Source: Caldivirga sp.
GTDB lineage: Archaea > Thermoproteota > Thermoprotei > Thermoproteales > Thermocladiaceae
Length of the DNA: 46,286 bases
Direction of reading: 5' to 3'
Assembly: GCF_023256255.1 (NCBI RefSeq)
Contig: NZ_JAGDXD010000068.1
Span: 2,084-48,369, forward strand
Positions 34,017 through 44,280 of the stretch are shown piece by piece (positions within the stretch are counted from its first letter, which is position 1; every line of letters begins with the position of its first letter). A model generated the notes under the pieces. The model was not told where the DNA came from. It made no database searches and worked only from the letters and a program-made list of their open reading frames with translations. The translations under genes and the position numbers were made by a program.

Positions 34017-35423
34017 TTGGGTAAGGAATTAAAAAGCAACCATTGGCGAGTTAACGTGCCTAGCGTTGAGGACATTATTGAGGAGGCCCTTAGAATCGTT
34101 ACCCCAAGTCAAGATGAGGTTAAGGTAATTAATGATACTGCTGCAGAAGTAATAAGTATACTTGAAGGTAAGGTACGTGAATTAGGTTTAGAGGCTGAGG
34201 TTACTTTACAGGGTTCTGTTGCCCACGGTACTTGGTTACCTGGAGATAGGGATATTGATATCTTTCTAATTTTCCCACGTAACGATAAGTACATTACTCT
34301 TGTTAAGTCAGGGGAATTAGTGAGGAATTTAGCTTCTGCATTTTCTGAAATAGGCATAAGTTGGGTTATGAATTACGCGCAACACCCGTACTTAACATTA
34401 ATGTATAATGGCTTTAACATTGATGTAGTTCCATGTATAAGAATTAAGCTTGGTGAAAAACCAGTAACAGCAGCCGATAGGACTCCTCTTCACACACTTT
34501 ACTTAAAGAGCAAATTAAGTGGCCTTGAGAGTGATGTTAGGTTACTTAAATTAATGATGAAGAGCATTAATGTTTATGGTGCAGAGGTTAAGGTTCAGGG
34601 CTTTAGCGGTTACTTAACAGAATTGATAACGCTAGCCTATGGTGGCTTTATGAATGTGCTTAAGGCTGCCTCAAAATGGGTTCCATTTAAAGTTAAAATA
34701 ACCCTCGAGGCCCCAGGGCAAGGTAACTTTAACACACCGCTAGTGGTCATTGACCCAGTTGACCCAAGCAGAAACGCTGCTGCTGCAGTATCCCTAGACT
34801 CTATGGCAACATTCATAGCTGCATCCAAGCACTTCCTCAGGAAACCAAGCATGGCTTTCTTCACCAGCGGTATGCAATCACCCGCAGCATCACTGACACT
34901 GCCAACACCGACACTAGTCATGTATGGGGAGTACCCTAAGGGTTACGTTGAAGACATTGTCTGGGGTCAATTGAGGAGGATGGCGTCAACCATATGGAGC
35001 ACTGTAAGTAATAGTGGTTTCAAACCAGTTGACATGGGTCTCTATACACCGCAGGATAAGTACATTGTAGTAATGCTTACGGTTGAGGAACCTGAGTTAC
35101 CAGAATATGAGGTTCACGTGGGTCCTCCTGTTTGGACTAGTGAAGCTGATGTATTTATTGAGAAATACATTAACGCTAGTAATATTGTGGGCCCATTCAT
35201 AAGGGATGGCAGATGGTTCGTAATTAGGCCTAGAAGAACTAGAAGCATCAAGGATGCAGTCATTAAGGAGCTTAAGACCGTTAGAAGTAGTGTTGTAAAG
35301 GATTCCCTACTTAAAGGTAAAATAATGATTCTTAACAATACTGCTCAAGTTAATGAGTTACCAGTTGAGTTGAGGAATATCGCACTAGCATTCATGAGCA
35401 AGAAGCCTCATTGGCTTGTTTAA
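34017..35423 (+). CDS. cca: CCA-adding enzyme (archaeal class I tRNA nucleotidyltransferase)
   Basis: The protein carries the class I signature GSVAHGTWLPGDRDIDIFLI (about residues 63-82) with the metal-binding Asp pair. The later regions match the archaeal CCA-adding family in length. It adds or repairs the 3' CCA of tRNAs. The frame begins with TTG at 34017; a GTG at 34056 (residue 14) would give an N-terminus closer to the family. It follows the nucleotidyltransferase gene by 15 bases. It is needed here, because tRNA-Lys and the tRNA-Gly half lack an encoded CCA. Confidence 0.93.
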   Translation: MGKELKSNHWRVNVPSVEDIIEEALRIVTPSQDEVKVINDTAAEVISILEGKVRELGLEAEVTLQGSVAHGTWLPGDRDIDIFLIFPRNDKYITLVKSGELVRNLASAFSEIGISWVMNYAQHPYLTLMYNGFNIDVVPCIRIKLGEKPVTAADRTPLHTLYLKSKLSGLESDVRLLKLMMKSINVYGAEVKVQGFSGYLTELITLAYGGFMNVLKAASKWVPFKVKITLEAPGQGNFNTPLVVIDPVDPSRNAAAAVSLDSMATFIAASKHFLRKPSMAFFTSGMQSPAASLTLPTPTLVMYGEYPKGYVEDIVWGQLRRMASTIWSTVSNSGFKPVDMGLYTPQDKYIVVMLTVEEPELPEYEVHVGPPVWTSEADVFIEKYINASNIVGPFIRDGRWFVIRPRRTRSIKDAVIKELKTVRSSVVKDSLLKGKIMILNNTAQVNELPVELRNIALAFMSKKPHWLV

Positions 35424-35491
35424 TGACTTAGTAATGCTTAAGATCGCGGCTCAGGCAAAAATAATTAAAGCATAATGCCTGCCTCACTTAA

Positions 35492-36331
35492 ATGGCTAAA
35501 GTTTACGTAGGCCCTGCTGGAATACCAATAGGCTTAAAGGGTAAGAGAAGCACATTAGATGGAATCAAGTACGTTAAGGACGTTGGGCTAAATGCCATGG
35601 AGATTGAGTTCGTTAGAGGAGTTAGGATGAGTGTGGCTGATGCTGAAAATGCTGGAAAATTAGCTAAGGAAATTGGGGTTAGATTATCTATTCACGCACC
35701 ATACTTCATAAACCTATGCAGTGATAAGAACAGTACCGTTGAGGCAAGCATTAAGAGGCTTATGGAATCCCTGGAGAGGGGTGAGGCAATGGGGGCCACG
35801 GTGGTTGTCTTTCACCCAGCGTACTACGGTAAATTAGGGCCGGAGGGATGCTATAATGCTGTTAAGGAGTCTGTGATTAAGATTATTGAATTAATGGGTA
35901 AGGAGGGGATCAGTCACGTTAAACTAGGCCTGGAGGTAATGGCTAGGAGGAACCAGTTCGGTGGGCTTGAGGAGACATTCAGGCTTGTTAAGGAGGTTAA
36001 TAACCCTCAGGTAGTAGCTGTGGTGGATTGGGGGCATGTATATGCGAGAAATGGGGGTAACATAGATTATAGGGCTATATTAAGCATGTGGAGGGAGTAT
36101 TTCGGTAATCAACCAATGCACACTCACTTCACTGCAGTTAAGTATCGGAATGGAGAATGGATTGATGAACATGAACCAATAGACACTAATAACCCACCCT
36201 TTGAACCATTGGCGCAGGAATTAGCTAAGGAGGATGTGGAAGTCACAATAATATGTGAATCCCCCCTGTTAGAGCAGGACGCATTGAAAATGAAGGATAT
36301 GCTACTTAGGTATGGGAACATCATAGCTTAG
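35492..36331 (+). CDS. Endonuclease IV-like TIM-barrel protein
   Basis: The 279-residue protein has the metal ligands of the AP-endonuclease family 2: LSIHAPYFIN, VVFHPAYYG, LGLEVMARR, VVDWGHVYAR, MHTHFT and ICESPLLEQD, in order through the barrel. Endonuclease IV cuts DNA at abasic sites, but sugar isomerases share the fold. The full set of His/Glu/Asp ligands favours endonuclease IV. A TATA-like AATTAAAG lies 25 bases before the ATG. Confidence 0.87.
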   Translation: MAKVYVGPAGIPIGLKGKRSTLDGIKYVKDVGLNAMEIEFVRGVRMSVADAENAGKLAKEIGVRLSIHAPYFINLCSDKNSTVEASIKRLMESLERGEAMGATVVVFHPAYYGKLGPEGCYNAVKESVIKIIELMGKEGISHVKLGLEVMARRNQFGGLEETFRLVKEVNNPQVVAVVDWGHVYARNGGNIDYRAILSMWREYFGNQPMHTHFTAVKYRNGEWIDEHEPIDTNNPPFEPLAQELAKEDVEVTIICESPLLEQDALKMKDMLLRYGNIIA

Positions 36332-36380
36332 GTAATTAATCTCAATTAACGGCCGCATGGCTAGTAAGAGTAGCTTACAT

Positions 36381-37550
36381 TTAGTGAAGTTGCCTAGTCA
36401 TGCTGGTTAACCTGCGGTTAATCCTAAATAAGCCTAAGTAAATTACTGAGGCGGCTAAGGCTGGGGATGATAGTGACTGCCATAGTAGGAATGGGTTATT
36501 AATCATGTACTGCATAGCCTCACTAGATATGACTGAGCCCATGGTTCTACCAATATTGGAGACTAACCCAAAAACACCCATATACTGACCCCTCTTATCA
36601 CTCTCAGCCATATTCATAGCTATCGCCAGCACTATGGGTGAAACAATGATTTCTCCGGTAGTTACTAGGGCTATGTCGAGTAGTGCCTCGTATATGTTAC
36701 TTATGATGAATATTAAGCTATACGAGAAGTAGTATATTAATGAACCATACACTAACCAGTACCTCACATCCCTTCTTGATAGAAAGTTGCCAACTTTATC
36801 CTGTAGAACCACAACCATGAAGCCATTAAGTGCATACACTAGTCCTATGTCGGAGATCTTAATATTTTTCACAACATTGTAGTATGTGGTTAAGGCGAAG
36901 CCAAGCAACCCCATTGTTGAGAAGAGAAGCATTGTTGGTATTAGGAATAGGGCGAAGGGGACATTAACCTTAATTAATTTAAATGACACTATCCTCCTTT
37001 CTAATCCCCTTAGCATTAGTATTAATGGTGTAGAGGCCAATGCCATTAATGCAGTTATTAAAAATACGTAACCATAACCCAGGTAATACATTACATAGCC
37101 ACTTATTAATGGGCCCAATGCCCAACCAGCATTAGCCCCCACTCTAATTCTGGAGTATGCTTTAATTAAGTTACCTAACCCCTTCTCAAGATCACCGACA
37201 ATTGTTGAACTGGCTACTGCAAACATACTATTGAATAATGACTGAGTTAACAATAGCACCATCACCACTATGACGTTGAACTTTATTAAGAAGTATGTTA
37301 ACAAGAGAACTATAACTGACCCGACATTACCAATAATCATCAACTTAACTCTACCCAGAATATCCGTTAAGACACCGCCAATTACCTGTGAGATTGTGTT
37401 AATGAGCATTTGCGCGCTGTAGTAAATGCCGATTAACCAGAACGGTAAACCTAACTTATATAGTATTAGGCCAATGTAGGGCCAGATAAGTGAAAAGCCA
37501 AGTGCCCTCATCCCGTTAAGTAAGGCTATCTTATTTATTGTTGAACTCAC
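36381..37550 (-). CDS. Major facilitator superfamily transporter
   Basis: The 389-residue protein has about 12 membrane segments, with the short basic loop after the second segment (GVLTDILGRVKLM, about residues 58-70) typical of MFS proteins. The substrate is unknown; the family includes drug and sugar exporters. The start is GTG at 37550, with a TATA-like ACTTTAAATG about 25 bases upstream. It is divergent from the ATPase gene at 37675. Confidence 0.87.
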   Translation of the reverse strand: MSSTINKIALLNGMRALGFSLIWPYIGLILYKLGLPFWLIGIYYSAQMLINTISQVIGGVLTDILGRVKLMIIGNVGSVIVLLLTYFLIKFNVIVVMVLLLTQSLFNSMFAVASSTIVGDLEKGLGNLIKAYSRIRVGANAGWALGPLISGYVMYYLGYGYVFLITALMALASTPLILMLRGLERRIVSFKLIKVNVPFALFLIPTMLLFSTMGLLGFALTTYYNVVKNIKISDIGLVYALNGFMVVVLQDKVGNFLSRRDVRYWLVYGSLIYYFSYSLIFIISNIYEALLDIALVTTGEIIVSPIVLAIAMNMAESDKRGQYMGVFGLVSNIGRTMGSVISSEAMQYMINNPFLLWQSLSSPALAASVIYLGLFRINRRLTSMTRQLH

Positions 37551-37674
37551 TTTAATCCTTAAACCTCGTTACATTTAAAGTATTTAACACATGAGTGCAA
37601 TGAGGTAAGCTACATCGGATTAATTACTCATCACTTAGTTTAAAGCATTTAAAGGCATATTAGATCCTTGGGCA

Positions 37675-38712
37675 ATGATAGTGAGCTTAAGCGTTGAAGA
37701 GGAGAATGGTGTCTCAGCCACCATTAACTTAATGCCAGTAACCTTAATTACTGGAACTCCAGGTTCAGGTAAATCTAGGTTAATTAACATACTTTGGAGC
37801 ACATTCTCCAACATAGGTGGTAATGTTAAGGCTAAGATTAATTGGCTTGGTAAGGTTAGCATAATGGTTAGGGCTAGGATTAGTAATGAGATAGCCGGTA
37901 AGATCACTGGGCTAGAGCTAAAGGATACTGAGGCTCACTTAGAGTACATAATTGAGCATAATGGTAGATCACTTAGGCAGATTATTAAAACCAGGGACAA
38001 GACTTTACTGGTTACTGAGGCTGATGATTCAAGGTCCATGATTACTCATCCCATTGAAGCCCCTGTCACTGATGCATGGAACTTGGCTGGTGAAGACACC
38101 TTAAGGGTGCCTGAAGGGGAGGCGTCAGTGCTAATAAGTAGTAATGAGGAAGTTTTAGAATCATCTAGGGCTTTAATGAATCTAATTAGGAGTGAGTTAT
38201 TGAACCATAAGGTTCACATGCTTGGCCCCTACTTCGAATATGAGAGTAAGGACCAGTCCTTAAGCCATGTTGAGAGCCTTGGGAAGAATGGGGAAGGGGC
38301 TATTAGAGCCTTAGCTGAGATTTTCATGAATCCTAAGTTTGATAGTGACGTTGGGTTACTTAGGAAAGCTATGGCTAAGCTTGGCTATAGATCCATCAGG
38401 GTTGGTTTATTCAATGGAAGTTTAACCTTGGGTTTTAGGGATAATAAAGGTATCTACAGGATTGGGGCTCAATTACCATGCCACCTTAGAACAATCCTAG
38501 CTGTCTCAACTCAGGTCATACTAATGAATAGGGGTGATATACTCCTAGTGGATAACCTGGATTACTGCATGAGCAATGAAACATGGGATGTCTTAATGAG
38601 TCTTCTGGCTGACTTAGCTAGGGATAAGTACATTATCGCTGAGGTTCATAATTATGAATTAGTTAGACGCATCAACTTAAGTAATGCAGTGTATTCTGTA
38701 GTGTCTACGTGA
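37675..38712 (+). CDS. P-loop ATPase with altered Walker B
   Basis: The 345-residue protein has a Walker A (ITGTPGSGKSRL, about residues 26-37) and, near the end, a Walker B-like DILLVDNLDYC (about residues 299-309), where the usual catalytic Glu after the Asp is Asn. The region QLPCHLRTILAVSTQVILMN before it resembles an ABC/SMC-type signature area. The fold looks like an AAA_15/AAA_21-type predicted ATPase. The Asn suggests slow or absent ATP hydrolysis, or a regulatory role. A TATA-like CATTTAAAGG is 24 bases before the ATG. Confidence 0.75.
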   Translation: MIVSLSVEEENGVSATINLMPVTLITGTPGSGKSRLINILWSTFSNIGGNVKAKINWLGKVSIMVRARISNEIAGKITGLELKDTEAHLEYIIEHNGRSLRQIIKTRDKTLLVTEADDSRSMITHPIEAPVTDAWNLAGEDTLRVPEGEASVLISSNEEVLESSRALMNLIRSELLNHKVHMLGPYFEYESKDQSLSHVESLGKNGEGAIRALAEIFMNPKFDSDVGLLRKAMAKLGYRSIRVGLFNGSLTLGFRDNKGIYRIGAQLPCHLRTILAVSTQVILMNRGDILLVDNLDYCMSNETWDVLMSLLADLARDKYIIAEVHNYELVRRINLSNAVYSVVST

Positions 38713-38809
38713 GGAAAGTTAAGCCTAGTTGAAACTCAGTTTAAACATAATAACATAGGTAATACACCAATAATTAAGTGCATTCCACTAAGGTGGTTTA
38801 ATGGCTTAG

Positions 38810-39433
38810 TTAATCTCCCTTTACAGCTAAGACTAGGTAATTAACCCTACGTCCAATGTGCACCTCAGTAGTGAATATGACCTTTAGGTTCACTGATACT
38901 TCACCATCTAATTCACCCTTAGTGAATAAGTGGTAATATCTTTCAACAGGTTCCTTAAGGCCCCATGACCACTTAATAATCCTATCGCAATTAGCTTCAC
39001 CACAACCCCACACAGTAGCTAAGAATACTCCATTATTCTTCAGTACCCTCTTAGCCTCAGTGTAGGCTAATTCCCTATCATCCCTATTTAAGTGGTGAAG
39101 CATTGCAATGGTCATGTAAAGATCCACTGATGATGATCTGAAGGGTAATAATCTAGCATCACAATTAACGTATTCAACCGCACCGCCTAATTCATCATGA
39201 AGGTTCTTAACCATGTTGTATGCCACGTCGCAAGCCACGTATGCTTTATGATGAATTACTGAGACTGCATAACGCGTATTAGAACCATTACCGCAGCCGG
39301 CATCGAGAACCACATCATATTGCCTAACCGGTAGTTTATCGAATACTGTTACCCATGGACTCCTCCTTGATTCCCTATAAACCCCTGCTATCTTCTCGTA
39401 CGCCTCCTTTACCTCCCTCATTGAGCCATTCAT
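38810..39433 (-). CDS. SAM-dependent methyltransferase (class I)
   Basis: The 207-residue protein has motif I VVLDAGCGNGSNTRYA (about residues 40-55), then VEYVNCDARLLPF and the post-motif AMLHHLNRDDRELAYTEAKR, as in UbiE- and TRM9-like enzymes. Substrates of this group range from tRNA wobble bases to small molecules. It overlaps the end of the SWIM gene by 59 bases; an internal ATG at 39421 still overlaps. It is therefore probably translated from the same operon mRNA. Confidence 0.88.
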   Translation of the reverse strand: MNGSMREVKEAYEKIAGVYRESRRSPWVTVFDKLPVRQYDVVLDAGCGNGSNTRYAVSVIHHKAYVACDVAYNMVKNLHDELGGAVEYVNCDARLLPFRSSSVDLYMTIAMLHHLNRDDRELAYTEAKRVLKNNGVFLATVWGCGEANCDRIIKWSWGLKEPVERYYHLFTKGELDGEVSVNLKVIFTTEVHIGRRVNYLVLAVKGD

Positions 39434-39848
39434 AACTACTTAGATTAATCACCTTCCCGTACTTTAAAACATTAATCACGTTCATTAATATTAACCCAGC
39501 CACTATATGTTTACACACTTTACCATTAATCATGTTACGTTCACAAGTGCACTTAGCCCCATACTTACCCACTATGGTGTAGTAGTATTCGTTTCTTCTA
39601 CTATCCGAGGAGAACCTCAACCTAACCCCAGTCACCTCCTCACCGTTATCAAATATCCTTATTATTTCTGCCCTTGTTGGCTTGTTTACCTCGCCCTCTA
39701 GTTGAAATTCCCTTGACTTAATGTTATCCGAGAGCCAGTAGTATACGTCAATTACCCAATTTAGGCTAACACCTAGTCTATTTGAAAGCTCAAGTAGGAA
39801 TGCTCTCATCTTCTTTGCGTAATCTTCACTGGCGTTAATCTCCACCAC
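39375..39848 (-). CDS. SWIM zinc-finger protein
   Basis: The 157-residue protein has a C-terminal SWIM motif (CTCERNMINGKVCKH, about residues 99-113) with the CxC...CxH ligand pattern. The N-terminal part is helical and mixed. SWIM domains bind DNA or proteins and occur in recombination- and repair-associated proteins, among others. It starts with GTG at 39848, three bases after the zinc-ribbon gene, and overlaps the methyltransferase gene downstream. This close arrangement points to one functional unit. Confidence 0.85.
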   Translation of the reverse strand: MVEINASEDYAKKMRAFLLELSNRLGVSLNWVIDVYYWLSDNIKSREFQLEGEVNKPTRAEIIRIFDNGEEVTGVRLRFSSDSRRNEYYYTIVGKYGAKCTCERNMINGKVCKHIVAGLILMNVINVLKYGKVINLSSYEWLNEGGKGGVREDSRGL

Positions 39849-39851
39849 TAA

Positions 39852-40127
39852 TCACCTATCCTTTGGGGAATTATTAATACTTTTAGCGTTCTCCCTCCTA
39901 GCCATAGCCTTAACCGAGTACATTAGGTACTTCTTATACAGTTTCCTAGCTAAGGCCTTCTCAATAGGCTTACCCACGTCTTCAGCCTCAACTTCATTAA
40001 CGGCCTCCTCCGCATCAACCATCACGTATATTCCGCATTTACTACACCCAATAACTATTACATCAAGCCTACTGAACATTACTAACCTACTCCCACAGTA
40101 GGGGCACTTGTACCTAAGTAGTACCAC
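39852..40127 (-). CDS. Small zinc-ribbon protein with basic tail
   Basis: The 91-residue protein begins with a zinc ribbon (CPYCGSRL, about residues 8-15, and CSKCG, about 28-32). An acidic stretch (DAEEAVNEVEAEDVGK) and a strongly basic C-terminal tail follow. It resembles the small transcription-elongation-type zinc ribbons, but I cannot name the family. It starts with GTG about 24 bases after the TATA-like box at 40146-40155, so the message is leaderless. It heads the SWIM/methyltransferase operon. Confidence 0.75.
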   Translation of the reverse strand: MVLLRYKCPYCGSRLVMFSRLDVIVIGCSKCGIYVMVDAEEAVNEVEAEDVGKPIEKALARKLYKKYLMYSVKAMARRENAKSINNSPKDR

Positions 40128-40145
40128 GACCCTGTACTCCCTGTT

Positions 40146-40155
40146 CTTTTAAAAG
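40146..40155 (-). promoter_or_regulatory. TATA box of the zinc-ribbon/SWIM/methyltransferase operon
   Basis: The perfect palindrome CTTTTAAAAG is centred about 24 bases before the GTG start at 40127. Confidence 0.6.
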
Positions 40156-40177
40156 ACTTATATGTAAAAATAAGGAA

Positions 40178-41353
40178 TCAATAGTTACTTAGTTCATTCT
40201 CTAAACAATCCTCGATGCTGCATGGCATGGCGTTAACATTAACCAACCTAGGCAGGTAAAATATTGCCTTAGATGATGACGTTGCTACCCTCCTAATGCC
40301 TAATCCCTGAAGTATTGGTGACACCATGGGGCAAGTATCAGTGATTAAATATACATTAGCCTCCCTAAGCCTATTAATTAGTTCAGGGCTTAGTGAACTT
40401 TTAATGAACCTTGAGGTTGACACTATAAGCGGCTTCATGAGCTTCCTATATCCATGCCTCTCAAGAACCCTAACAATACTCATTACTTCCTCTAGGTTTG
40501 CATGAGGGCACCCTATGAATAATGCATCGTAGTCACTGGGTTGTTCATACCTTAACTCGGCTTCATCAATGATTATGAAATCAGGCTTATCAACCATCCC
40601 TAAGTACCTACGCCAATTCGGGTTAACACCCTTAATTACCGCAAGTGGGGTGGGTGAGTAGGTTGCATAGCTGGCTAAGAATGACTTAAGCAGTTGCTTA
40701 TCCCAACCATCATAATCAATGAATGGTACTTCACCTTTTAATTTACCTGCAGTAACCCTCCCAAGTAACCCAGCCTTAACTGGAGTGAGCTTAGCATTAA
40801 CCTTCACAATAACTTTAGGTATCCTGTTCTCCTCAACATAAAGCCCAAACCTAGGTACCTTACCGGCTATGGCCACTATTATTGTGAATGGCCCAGGAAG
40901 CTTCTCCGTATATGCATCATTAACCGAGTTAATGTAAGCTATTGCGTTTGATTCACCCCACGCATGTATTGAACCCGGCTGAGGCTTAATGAACTCGTAG
41001 GGGGAACAGGTTAACCATAGGCTAGCCCCCATTTTACTTAAGTAATCAACTATCTCCATCTGCTTCTTAACAAAACCCTCATTAACGGGTAAATTCAAGT
41101 TACCGTACTCCACCCCAGCTGGATTAACGGTAGTGAAGACCCTGAACCTAGCCCCACTGCTTGAAATGTCCCTTAGGAATTCTAGTCCAGCTTCACCAAT
41201 TGTTAGGTAGCTAACGCCACTAACGTGCACCGTGTCAACGTCAAGTAGCCTATCGGCCTTTACAGCCTCACCAACCTTAATAACTGTTTCAAGGGCCTTA
41301 GCCAAGCACCCACCCTCCCTAAGTAACCTCTCATCTTCACTACTAACGTACAC
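40178..41353 (-). CDS. Aconitase X large subunit (phosphomevalonate dehydratase-like)
   Basis: The 391-residue protein matches the aconitase X catalytic (DUF521) family: HVSGVSYLTIGEAGLEFL (about residues 43-60), LTCSPYEF (about 114-121) with a conserved Cys, LFIGCPHANLEE (about 287-298), and a late TDTCPMV. In archaea this large subunit with a small DUF126 subunit dehydrates 5-phosphomevalonate. Bacterial relatives act on hydroxyproline, so that role is possible too. No small subunit is adjacent. The GTG start at 41353 follows a TATA-like box 26 bases upstream. Confidence 0.88.
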   Translation of the reverse strand: MYVSSEDERLLREGGCLAKALETVIKVGEAVKADRLLDVDTVHVSGVSYLTIGEAGLEFLRDISSSGARFRVFTTVNPAGVEYGNLNLPVNEGFVKKQMEIVDYLSKMGASLWLTCSPYEFIKPQPGSIHAWGESNAIAYINSVNDAYTEKLPGPFTIIVAIAGKVPRFGLYVEENRIPKVIVKVNAKLTPVKAGLLGRVTAGKLKGEVPFIDYDGWDKQLLKSFLASYATYSPTPLAVIKGVNPNWRRYLGMVDKPDFIIIDEAELRYEQPSDYDALFIGCPHANLEEVMSIVRVLERHGYRKLMKPLIVSTSRFIKSSLSPELINRLREANVYLITDTCPMVSPILQGLGIRRVATSSSKAIFYLPRLVNVNAMPCSIEDCLENELSNY

Positions 41354-41440
41354 CCTACTAAGCCGGTTAAACCGCTTTAAAAACCCTCACCCACTGATCA
41401 TCCTATGCTGCGGATTCCCGGGTTTATGCTTATAAACTAA

Positions 41441-42781
<1,341 letters not shown>

Positions 42782-42868
42782 TAAAACTAGTCCCCTAGTC
42801 ATGGTTTATTCCTCGATCATACCTAGTAATGTAAGGCATATTGGTTCTTACAGGTACTTAACGAAATG

Positions 42869-42876
42869 TTTAAAAG
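42869..42876 (+). promoter_or_regulatory. TATA box of the tRNA-Gly 3' half
   Basis: TTTAAAAG lies 25 to 28 bases before a predicted start near 42897, giving a leader of roughly 20 bases before the tRNA exon. This shows the half gene has its own promoter. Confidence 0.65.
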
Positions 42877-42896
42877 GCCCATAAAGTAATGCCCTT

Positions 42897-42916
42897 GACG
42901 CACCGCCCGCGTGGAA
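42897..42916 (+). other. GC-rich leader of the tRNA 3' half
   Basis: The leader (GACGCACCGCCCGCGTGGA before the exon) is very GC-rich beside AT-rich flanks. In split tRNAs such leaders pair with the trailer of the partner transcript, and the endonuclease removes them at a bulge-helix-bulge junction. Its exact 5' end is inferred from the TATA box. Confidence 0.55.
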
Positions 42917-42952
42917 CGCCGCAGATCCCGGGTTCAAATCCCGGCGGCCGCA
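42917..42952 (+). tRNA. Stand-alone 3' half of tRNA-Gly (split tRNA)
   Basis: The segment contains base 38 (C42917), the 3' anticodon stem GCCGC, variable loop AGATC, a full T arm (CCGGG-TTCAAAT-CCCGG), the acceptor 3' strand CGGCCGC and discriminator A42952. No CCA is encoded. No D arm, anticodon or 5' acceptor precedes it, and no matching 5' half (GCGGCCG start) occurs in this window. The acceptor and the GCGGC/GCCGC anticodon stem match archaeal tRNA-Gly. It begins after the canonical 37/38 junction and a GC-rich leader with its own TATA box, so it looks like a trans-spliced half, known from Caldivirga split and tri-split tRNAs. A T-rich CTTTTCC follows as a likely end. Confidence 0.88.
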
Positions 42953-43107
42953 TCACTTTTCCTTTCCCGTCACCTAAACCACCGGTTAATCCTAAGGTAC
43001 TTTATTATTCGAAAACTCATCACATTAAATAACCCCTACGTTATATTCCCTAACTAACAAGATTGTTAAAACATTTATTGGTTTAAAAATAACCAGCATA
43101 GGGTACT

Positions 43108-44145
43108 ATGCCTATTATACAATTGAACACGTATAGGCTAATGAAGAGAATCAGGAGGGCGTTAAGGAGCTTAGTAATGTACGTCATATTAATGTTTATA
43201 CTAGTGCTATTCCTTGGGGCATTAAGTATTTACCTAGTTGAACATGGCCATAATCCCAGCATTAGGAATTTCTTTGATGCTGTCTGGTTCGTCATGGAGA
43301 CCATAACCACTGTGGGTTATGGAGATATTGTTCCTCAAACCACCATAGGTAAGGTTGTGGATATGGTTATAATGCCGGTTGGTATAGCTGTAATAAGCAT
43401 ATTAACCGCGTCAATAGCCACGTTATTAACTGAAAGAGCTATGGAGAGAGCAAGCGGTGTTAGACCGGTTAGTAGAGGGAATCACATAATTATTTTAGGT
43501 GAACCAGAGAGGGCGATTAATTTAATTAAGGCTTTAATTAAACTAATGGAGGATTCAGGTAAACTAATTGATATAGTCTACGTTAGTGACCTAGATAAGC
43601 CTCCTAACTTACCTAAGGATGTCGACTTCATTAGAGGTAACCCAACGCTTAAGGATACGTTAATTCGAGCTAAGGTTGATAAGGCAGCAGTATTAATAAT
43701 CCTACCCCAGGGGGACTCCGATTCAGCCGATGCTAAAACACTTATGGAAGTTATAGTGGCTAGAAGCATTAATCCAAGCATTTACATAATAGCTGAGCTT
43801 CTTAATGAGAGTAATGCAGAATATGTACTCAAGGCTGGAGCTAATGAGACTATTGCCGTAGGTTCATTAACAACAGTTGCCATAGCGACTGAAGCCATTT
43901 ATAAGGGATCATTAAAGGCAATAATGAGGCTCCTTAGGGGAAATAGTGAAATTTCAGTAATAAGTTCAAGTGAATATGCCGGGTTAAGCTTTAAGGATGC
44001 GCTAATTAAGGTAAGAGAACGAGAAGCAGGGATACTCATCGGTATCTTAAGGAATAATGAAGTATTAATAAATCCTAGTGATGAATTCGTCATAGAATCA
44101 AGCGATGAATTAATAGTAATTAAATCAGTTAAGGCACTTAAATAA
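43108..44145 (+). CDS. Potassium channel with RCK (TrkA-N/TrkA-C) domain
   Basis: The 345-residue protein has two membrane segments around a pore with the selectivity filter TVGYGD (residues 68-73). An RCK Rossmann domain (HIIILGEPERAINL, from about residue 128) and a C-terminal TrkA-C-like domain (VISSSEYAGLSFKDALI, from about residue 284) follow. It resembles MthK-type channels gated by cytoplasmic ligands. A TATA-like GTTTAAAAAT is about 24 bases before the ATG. Confidence 0.93.
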   Translation: MPIIQLNTYRLMKRIRRALRSLVMYVILMFILVLFLGALSIYLVEHGHNPSIRNFFDAVWFVMETITTVGYGDIVPQTTIGKVVDMVIMPVGIAVISILTASIATLLTERAMERASGVRPVSRGNHIIILGEPERAINLIKALIKLMEDSGKLIDIVYVSDLDKPPNLPKDVDFIRGNPTLKDTLIRAKVDKAAVLIILPQGDSDSADAKTLMEVIVARSINPSIYIIAELLNESNAEYVLKAGANETIAVGSLTTVAIATEAIYKGSLKAIMRLLRGNSEISVISSSEYAGLSFKDALIKVREREAGILIGILRNNEVLINPSDEFVIESSDELIVIKSVKALK

Positions 44146-44280
44146 TCACTGCATCATAATGCGGCCATTATGGAGCTAAGTTCCTCCTTAACATAGGGAA
44201 GCACTTGAGCATAATGCGTATGGTAGGTATTAATTATTGAAGAAACCTTTTAAATATGCACTCCTGAACTTATAAGTATT

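Noticed and set aside
42841-42952. A 5' half of tRNA-Gly next to the 3' half
   Set aside because: No GCGGCCG acceptor start with a D arm is visible here; similar strings at 36350 and 44158 lack tRNA structure.
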